Part shown: in pieces, positions 62,043-64,000 of the stretch
Position numbering within the stretch: the first letter of the stretch is position 1
How the letters are laid out: each line of letters starts with the position of its first letter
Assembly: GCA_028713675.1 (NCBI GenBank)
Contig: JAQTNV010000001.1
Span: forward strand, 199,879 to 263,878
Direction of reading: 5' to 3'
Length of the DNA stretch: 64,000 bases
From: a bacterium
GTDB lineage: Bacteria > Desulfobacterota > JAPLJL01
Position numbers and translations under genes: made by a program
The notes under the pieces: generated by a model
Database searches by the model: none
Told to the model about the DNA's origin: nothing
What the model saw: only the letters and a program-made list of their open reading frames with translations

Positions 62043-62172
62043 GCTCAAGCATGGGGTAACTTTTAGGCTCTTAAGCTTCCTAACTTATAGTCTCCCAAGT
62101 TTATCTATTCTTGTCTTGTTCTTTCTGAATCTTAGGCTTCTTAACACTTAGGCTTCTTAGGCTTACTCTTCC

Positions 62173-64000
62173 TCATGGACTAATCACAGGGACCGGTGTA
62201 TTTAAATCATTAAAATAGCCTGCACCTAATTGACCCTTATCATTACCTCCCCAGCATCTGATGGTTGTATCAGCTAATCTCGCACAGGTGTGATATATCC
62301 CTGCACTTATCTCAGTTGCCGAAGTTATCCCAGATATAGTAACCGGGGCTAGAGAAGCGGTATACTCCCCATTCACTAATTGACCAGTGAAGTTCAATCC
62401 CCAGCATTTTACGGTATTATTGGTTAACCTCGCACAAGTGTGATATATCCCTGTGGTTATTTCAGTTGCCGTATTTATCCCGGATACAACAACCGGGGAG
62501 TTTGAACCCGTAAATGTTCCATCCCCCAATTGGCCTCTCTGATTATCTCCCCAGCATTTGGCGTTATTATCGGTCAATATCGCGCAGGTGTGATAATATC
62601 CTGTACTTATCTCTGCCGCCGTGGTTATTTCTGATACGCTAACTGGAGTGTTAGAACTCGAATTCGTCCCTCTCCCCAATTGACCAAATGAATTTGACCC
62701 CCAGCATTTGATGGTGTAATCGGATAATATTGCACAGGTGTGACTATTTCCTGTACTAATCTTAACCGCCGAGTTTATCCCGGACACAGTAATCGGTATG
62801 TTTGAATGCGTGTTCGTCCCATTTCCTAACTGTCCACTGTAATTATCACCCCAACATTTGATCGTATTATCGGCCAACCTCGCGCAGGTATGACCTTCAA
62901 AAATGTCCGATCCTTTTCCTACACTTATTTCAGCCGCAGTAGTTATCCCGACAACAGTAACAGGCGTGTTTGAATCAGTACTCGTCCCATCCCCTAATTG
63001 ACCATAATGATTATTCCCCCAACATTTAACGGTATTATCAGTTAGTCTTACACAGGTGTGATCTCCTCCTGCACTTATCTCAGCCGCCGTATTTATCCCG
63101 AAGACAGTAACTGGCGTGTTTGAATCAGTATTCGTCCCATCCCCTAATTGACCATAATTATTTAATCCCCAGCATTTAATGGTATTATCGGTTAATCTCG
63201 CACAGGAGTGTTCTCCTCCAACACTTATCTCAGATACTGTAGTTATCCCGTATACGGCAATTGGGGCAACTGAATAACTCATATTGCCCCCATTCCCTAA
63301 CTCACCTTCCTGGTTATTTCCCCAGCATTTGATGGTGCTATCAGATAACCTCGCGCAGGCGTGACCCCATCCTGCACTTATCTCGGCGGCTTCGGATACT
63401 CCTGACACAACAACCGGCGTGTTTGAATTGATATATTTTCCATTCCCTAATTGACCATAATGATTATCCCCCCAACATTTAACGGTATTATCAGTTAGTC
63501 TTATACAGGTGTGATCTCCTCCTGCACTTATCTCAGCCGCCGTATTTATCCCGAAGACAGTAACTGGCGTGTTTGAAGCGGTATTCGTCCCATTTCCTAA
63601 CTGACCACGGTAGTTATCACCCCAGCATTTAACAGTATTATCGTTTAACCTCGCGCAGGTGTGATCAAATCCCGTACTTATCTCGGACGCTGTAGTTATC
63701 CCTATGACTGCAACCGGCACGTTTGAACTTATACCCGTCCCATCCCCTAATTGACCGGTACTGTTATATCCCCAACATCGGATGGTATTATCGGTTAACC
63801 TCGCACAGGTATGACCTTCATCCATGGACGATCCGGCACTTATCTCGGCTGCCGTAGTTATCCCAGAGACAGTAACCGGAATGACTGAATAACTCGAATT
63901 CGACCCATTCCCTAAGGTACCATACCCATTCCGTCCCCAGCATTTGATAGTATTATCAGACAACCTCGCGCAGGTATGTGATCCTCCCGCGCTTATCTCA
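62173..64000 (-). CDS. RCC1/BLIP-II-repeat protein (5' end outside window)
   Basis: The frame is open to the window edge, giving at least 608 residues. It is built of about 12 units of 48-50 residues with the core CARLTDNTIKCWGDNxxGQLGNGT...VTVSGITTAAEISAGGDHT. This is the seven-bladed RCC1/BLIP-II-type beta-propeller repeat. Some units are nearly the same at DNA level (63069-63122 and 63525-63578). No enzyme site is seen; surface binding is likely. The gene has lower GC content than the neighbours. It is closed by a terminator at 62016-62042. Confidence 0.88.
   Translation of the reverse strand, partial: EISAGGSHTCARLSDNTIKCWGRNGYGTLGNGSNSSYSVIPVTVSGITTAAEISAGSSMDEGHTCARLTDNTIRCWGYNSTGQLGDGTGISSNVPVAVIGITTASEISTGFDHTCARLNDNTVKCWGDNYRGQLGNGTNTASNTPVTVFGINTAAEISAGGDHTCIRLTDNTVKCWGDNHYGQLGNGKYINSNTPVVVSGVSEAAEISAGWGHACARLSDSTIKCWGNNQEGELGNGGNMSYSVAPIAVYGITTVSEISVGGEHSCARLTDNTIKCWGLNNYGQLGDGTNTDSNTPVTVFGINTAAEISAGGDHTCVRLTDNTVKCWGNNHYGQLGDGTSTDSNTPVTVVGITTAAEISVGKGSDIFEGHTCARLADNTIKCWGDNYSGQLGNGTNTHSNIPITVSGINSAVKISTGNSHTCAILSDYTIKCWGSNSFGQLGRGTNSSSNTPVSVSEITTAAEISTGYYHTCAILTDNNAKCWGDNQRGQLGDGTFTGSNSPVVVSGINTATEITTGIYHTCARLTNNTVKCWGLNFTGQLVNGEYTASLAPVTISGITSATEISAGIYHTCARLADTTIRCWGGNDKGQLGAGYFNDLNTPVPVISP

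Overview
The window is a GC-rich bacterial chromosome segment from a Gram-negative anaerobe, most likely a Desulfobacterota (Deltaproteobacteria-type) lineage. The assignment is inferred from content, not from a marker-gene tree: an EtfAB/FixC/FixX electron-transfer operon with two FAD-linked oxidases and a CCG iron-sulfur protein, TRAP transporter subunits, a BKACE enzyme next to acetoacetyl-CoA synthetase, a MEMO-family protein, a beta-barrel outer-membrane protein, a secreted M6 protease with a MYXO-CTERM-like tail, and a GMC oxidoreductase carrying an iron-sulfur motif. No phage, CRISPR array, transposase or rRNA is visible.

Layout. 1-4.6 kb: truncated amino-acid permease, TRAP DctQM pair, secreted protein of unknown function. 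4.8-13.9 kb: one long minus-strand operon (TetR, FAD oxidase with a histone-H1-like tail, EtfB, EtfA, CCG Fe-S protein, second FAD oxidase, FixC, FixX) headed by a good promoter that overlaps a perfect palindrome. 14.3-18.3 kb: methyltransferase, GT39-type glycosyltransferase, B12-binding radical SAM protein. 18.4-28.3 kb: aspS, a divergent EF-G, M6 peptidase, an endonuclease III relative, a SPOR-domain protein and argS. 28.4-33.8 kb (plus strand): MFS transporter, MEMO protein, BKACE and acetoacetyl-CoA synthetase, closed by a terminator. 33.8-37.9 kb: a repeat-rich accessory island with a QueG-like Fe-S protein, a leftover 3' end of a second acetoacetyl-CoA synthetase gene, an AT-rich beta-propeller gene and a toxin-antitoxin pair. 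38-50.4 kb: outer-membrane barrel protein, a second member of the secreted family seen at 3-4.6 kb, moaA, PBP1A, metallo-hydrolase, tRNA-Thr(CGT), degP-like protease, YIP1 protein, DUF89 protein and a lipoprotein. 50.7-64 kb: GMC oxidoreductase and small subunit, a small basic protein, a spermidine-synthase-like membrane protein, mnmG, a 20-residue lysine-rich microgene, hisS, rhomboid protease, nadB and a truncated RCC1-repeat protein.

How the genes work together. The 4.8-13.9 kb operon looks like a complete electron route: two flavin dehydrogenases and a CCG Fe-S protein feed EtfAB, and FixC/FixX pass electrons to quinone, possibly with bifurcation as in FixABCX. BKACE followed by acetoacetyl-CoA synthetase would split a beta-keto acid and re-activate the acetoacetate formed. 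The other genes are mostly housekeeping or envelope functions.

The most unusual features are not single genes. Gaps between genes are filled with degenerate 'word' repeats (runs of near-copies of short AT/GC-mixed words), and one such block sits in frame inside argS. Several inverted and direct repeat families, some pairs nearly identical, are scattered over 14-62 kb. The degP-like gene has no stop before the tRNA-Thr gene and ends in the tRNA anticodon loop. hisS has an AT-richer 5' end than the rest of the gene.
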